A stretch of DNA of 64,000 nt from a virus. Both the position numbers and the translations under genes were made by a program. Shown piece after piece: positions 60,949 to 64,000 of the stretch. Position 1 is the stretch's first letter, and each line of letters opens with the position of its first letter. The stretch covers positions 1 to 64,000 of the IMG/VR virus record IMGVR_UViG_3300034198_015644. One strand, given 5' to 3'. Under the pieces are notes generated by a model, which saw nothing but the letters and a program-made list of their open reading frames with translations, searched no databases and was not told the origin of the DNA.

Positions 60949-63900
60949 ATGCCATATATTTTTAACGACAAATATTATAAAATAATACATAAAATAGGAC
61001 TTAATAATCTTAGTCAACAATCAAATAGTTCATTAATTATACCTAACTCCTTTCTAAATAATTTATTTTATGCAACAACGGAGGAAACGAGCTTAGTAGG
61101 TTCCAATTTTCGAGGTACTATATATAGAGCTGATGCGGATGGTAACGTTTTTGATGTTTTGTATCTTTTTTCGGGATTAACTCAACCACTCACACTATTT
61201 AAAGACGGTGATGGAGATCGACCAATCGGATCATTAATCGAAGCACCAAATGGGTTGTTGTATGGAACAACTGATGGTGGCGGGGTTTGGACTAATAGTA
61301 GTCAAACTCCTATTTATGGAAATGGTATATTATTTAGCTATGACCCTTTGGGTAATACATACAATATTTTATATAGATTTTCGGGTATAACAAATTTTGA
61401 TCCGATACCTTCTTTAACGGATGGTGGTAGGCCACAAGCAAATTTAAAAGTAATTTCAGGTACAACAATATTTGGTACAACTTGTGCCGGAGGTTATAAC
61501 CCTATAGGTGGGGGAACTGAATTAGGGTCTATTTGGAAATTTGATACGTCAACTAATACATATTCAATTTTACACCATATTACTGCATCTACGGAAGGAA
61601 GAAAAGTAACTGAACTTATTTTGGCTAATGATGATAATTTATATTTTACAACCAAATTTGATGGTGCGGGTTTTCCATGGCCTGCTGGAGGATCATTAGT
61701 TAAATTAGATCTAAATGGGAATAGTACAGTAATACATCAGTTTACCAATACTCCTGATGGGGCAGATCCTTCCGCATCATTATTACAGGCATCAAATAAT
61801 TTAATTTATGGTACAACTACTCAAGGAGGAACAGGAGGATATGGGACAATATATACGTGTGATACTTCAGGTAATTACGGAATCATATATAATTTTTTAG
61901 GTGGAATTAATGGACAAAATCCATCAGGATCTTTATATGAATATAGCCCTGGATTATTTTATGGTATGGCATATGGTGGGGGTAATTTTAATTTAGGTGT
62001 TATTTATAGTTCAGATACTTTTGGAAATGTAGGAGTAATTCACCATTTTGGATCTTTTTATCTAGATGGAGAATCTAATTATCGACAAATTACTAATCTT
62101 AGTACAGGAGTTAATGGATCTCTTTTTGGTGTTACAAACGGTGGAGGAATAGGAAGCGGGACAATTTATACTTGGATTGATACTTGTAGTTTTATTTATT
62201 CCAGAAGCGGAACAACATTAAATTATTTCGATCCAAATCATATTGAATATTCGTATTATTTTGAAACTATAAGTCCATCAAATATAAGAGTAGCATTTGC
62301 ATGTAGAAATAATAATCTTTTTTGGAGAAAAATTACCACATCATTTAATGTTATAGATGAATTTACGTTAGGAAATTTTTTAGACGAAGCGCCCGTCATA
62401 AATAGAAATATATTTTTACCTCCAGCAGCATTTAAAGGAATGGCATATGCCGGACCAAATCAACTCTTTGTAAACAATAGAACTTCACAAAGAGTTGAAT
62501 TATATGATATAACAAATACAAGTGCAACATTAATAACTCCAGTATTTTCACTACCTATAACACATCAGTTTAGTATAGGAAATTATACAGATTCTTTGTA
62601 TGTAAATAACACTCAAACAGTATTTTATATTAATTTTAATAATACATTTACATCGTTTGATTCTAGTGGACAAATTTTAAATGACGGGGCACCACCTTTA
62701 GGTAATGTAGTTAGTATGTATGTACATAATGGTGATATATACACTACTACTGACAATAATTTAATTTATCTTACCGAACCTTCCGCACCAAGTGGATGGA
62801 CTTTTACCTTGATAGGTAATACACCATATAACGAACCAATGTATGCAATCGCACAAGATAATATTTCTGAATGTCTATTATCAATCCCAACGGTAGATTA
62901 TTCTTGTGTAACTTTATTTGTACGTTATGCGGATGATTTTTATATTTATGAACTTGACCCCAATAATCCCGATATTTTAAATTATAGATTTAAGCCTTTT
63001 TATGCGACAACTCAATTAGCGACAAACGGAATTTATCTTTGGGCACATAGAAGTACAGTTCCTTCATCATTTATTGATGTGTATGATTTGGCCGCATCGT
63101 ATGCTACTCTTAATGGGGTATTAGTACCAAGTATGCAAATTACTGTTCCAATTAACACTAGACTTGGTGGAATTTTTTATATATCACCTAACCAATTATA
63201 TGTAGTTAATGAAACTTTAAATACGGTAGAATTGTGGGACATATCAACACCACCTACACCTATAATAACAACAGTATTTAATATACCCGCACCATATTCG
63301 CCAGTAATACTTAACTCTTCCTATAATTCTTTATATGTTGATTTAAATAATAATATATTTTATTTGACAACTTTTACTGATTTTGTTTCATTTAGTGTAA
63401 CACCTGGCAACCCTAATCCAACTGTTTTAAATACCTCATCAAGTACAATTCTCCCAAATGGGCATCAAATAATTAACATGTATTTGGATAATGGACAAAT
63501 ATATGTTACAACTCAACAAGGGTATATATATTTGGCACAACCGGCGGTGGGAGGAGGATGGACTTTTATACAACAAACATTTATACCTAGACCAACAAGA
63601 TTTGGTGTGACACAAACTTATGCAGAAGATTGTGTAGGTACTGTTCCACCCACACCTTTAACAGGTTGTGTTATCACAGGATTAACAGTAACAGGTTGTT
63701 CTGATTTTGTTATAGTAAGTGGGGATAGTCAAGACATAACATGTTTACATGATGGTAGTGTATCAATTCAAATATCAGGAGGATGCCCAAATTATACATA
63801 TACATTATACCACCCAAATATAAGTACACAAGTAAATCAAGTAGTAACACCTAACAAAAATTGGACTTTTACAGGATTAACTGATCCGGGAAATTACTAT

Positions 63901-64000
63901 GTATCTATAAGTGGATGTAGTGGGGCGACGTTAGTGACATTAAGTCCATTTACAATTTTAGATAACAATACTTTTTATAATAACATCTTCCAATTAAACA
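60949..64000 (+). CDS. Fibre/adhesin with seven GloVer repeats, duplicated propeller-like domain and SprB module (3' truncated by window)
   Basis: Open frame of at least 1017 codons starting MPYIFNDKYYKIIHKIG and running off the right edge. Residues ~10-415 hold seven GloVer units (YATTEETS, YGTTDGGG, FGTTCAGG, YFTTKFDG, YGTTTQGG, YGMAYGGG, FGVTNGGG). Residues ~415-900 hold two copies of a ~240-residue domain (VELYDITN / VELWDIST; SLYVNNTQ / SLYVDLNN; GWTFTLIG / GWTFIQQT) like YncE/LVIVD propellers. The end carries an SprB-like module (DITCLHDGSVSIQISGG). It lacks the TIM-barrel-like N-terminus of its neighbours, so it may bind to them. Probably co-translated with the 626-residue fibre. Confidence 0.85.
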   Translation, partial: MPYIFNDKYYKIIHKIGLNNLSQQSNSSLIIPNSFLNNLFYATTEETSLVGSNFRGTIYRADADGNVFDVLYLFSGLTQPLTLFKDGDGDRPIGSLIEAPNGLLYGTTDGGGVWTNSSQTPIYGNGILFSYDPLGNTYNILYRFSGITNFDPIPSLTDGGRPQANLKVISGTTIFGTTCAGGYNPIGGGTELGSIWKFDTSTNTYSILHHITASTEGRKVTELILANDDNLYFTTKFDGAGFPWPAGGSLVKLDLNGNSTVIHQFTNTPDGADPSASLLQASNNLIYGTTTQGGTGGYGTIYTCDTSGNYGIIYNFLGGINGQNPSGSLYEYSPGLFYGMAYGGGNFNLGVIYSSDTFGNVGVIHHFGSFYLDGESNYRQITNLSTGVNGSLFGVTNGGGIGSGTIYTWIDTCSFIYSRSGTTLNYFDPNHIEYSYYFETISPSNIRVAFACRNNNLFWRKITTSFNVIDEFTLGNFLDEAPVINRNIFLPPAAFKGMAYAGPNQLFVNNRTSQRVELYDITNTSATLITPVFSLPITHQFSIGNYTDSLYVNNTQTVFYINFNNTFTSFDSSGQILNDGAPPLGNVVSMYVHNGDIYTTTDNNLIYLTEPSAPSGWTFTLIGNTPYNEPMYAIAQDNISECLLSIPTVDYSCVTLFVRYADDFYIYELDPNNPDILNYRFKPFYATTQLATNGIYLWAHRSTVPSSFIDVYDLAASYATLNGVLVPSMQITVPINTRLGGIFYISPNQLYVVNETLNTVELWDISTPPTPIITTVFNIPAPYSPVILNSSYNSLYVDLNNNIFYLTTFTDFVSFSVTPGNPNPTVLNTSSSTILPNGHQIINMYLDNGQIYVTTQQGYIYLAQPAVGGGWTFIQQTFIPRPTRFGVTQTYAEDCVGTVPPTPLTGCVITGLTVTGCSDFVIVSGDSQDITCLHDGSVSIQISGGCPNYTYTLYHPNISTQVNQVVTPNKNWTFTGLTDPGNYYVSISGCSGATLVTLSPFTILDNNTFYNNIFQLN
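60990..62190 (+). repeat. GloVer repeat block 5 (seven units)
   Basis: Fifth heptad of the same repeat family, in a separate gene. Confidence 0.7.
62190..63645 (+). repeat. Two tandem ~240-residue propeller-like domains
   Basis: Paired landmarks in the same order: NQLFVNN/NQLYVVN, VELYDI/VELWDI, SLYVNN/SLYVDL, MYVHNGDIYTTT/MYLDNGQIYVTT, GWTFTLIG/GWTFIQQT. Confidence 0.8.

Noticed and set aside
1-64000. Alternative genetic code or tRNA genes
   Set aside because: Conserved proteins read through with TGG for Trp and normal TAA/TAG/TGA stops; no cloverleaf-like tRNA was seen by eye.

Overview
This window is part of the genome of a large, AT-rich, contractile-tailed bacteriophage of the T4-like (straboviral) type that infects a member of the Bacteroidota, most likely a flavobacterium. 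The T4-like identity rests on recognisable tail sheath, tail tube, gp26-like, tape measure, gp53-like, gp25 and gp6 baseplate proteins, plus gp32-, UvsX-, RNase H- and gp41-type replication proteins. The host assignment rests on three things: SprB-type adhesin repeats in the fibre proteins, host-type promoters of the Bacteroidota form (TTG or TTTA, about 19 nt, TAnnTTTG), and the absence of Shine-Dalgarno sequences before start codons.

Layout. (1) 0-8.4 kb: end of an unknown gene, tail sheath, two small proteins with long charged N-termini, a lone minus-strand gene with its own host-type promoter, tail tube, a proline-rich protein, and a gp26-like protein followed by a 42-residue frame that may be reached by frameshifting. 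(2) 8.4-21.4 kb: tape measure, a 996-residue tail/baseplate protein, a gp53-like wedge protein and an 1867-residue hub protein with a degenerate M23-like domain. (3) 21.4-23.2 kb: four small genes of unknown function. (4) 23.3-31.4 kb: a replication and nucleotide block (gp32, small ORF, UvsX, 5'-3' nuclease, a duplicated-domain protein, gp41 helicase, and a class II ribonucleotide reductase interrupted by an intein). (5) 31.4-46.2 kb: gp25, gp6, a small membrane protein and a series of large baseplate/fibre-attachment proteins. (6) 46.2-64 kb: an orphan MNT-type nucleotidyltransferase, then three adhesin-like fibre genes of 4101, 626 and more than 1017 codons, the last running off the window.

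How it fits together. Regions 1, 2 and 5 build the tail and baseplate and region 6 the receptor-binding apparatus. Region 4 copies DNA and supplies deoxynucleotides. Late structural genes share an upstream AATATTTAT-like motif, whereas several replication and accessory genes have host-like promoters, suggesting a T4-style early/late switch with a different late-promoter sequence. The most striking content is the fibre region. SprB-like modules alternate with blocks of seven GloVer (TIGR03803-type) repeats, best read as a chain of seven-bladed beta-propellers displayed on a phage.
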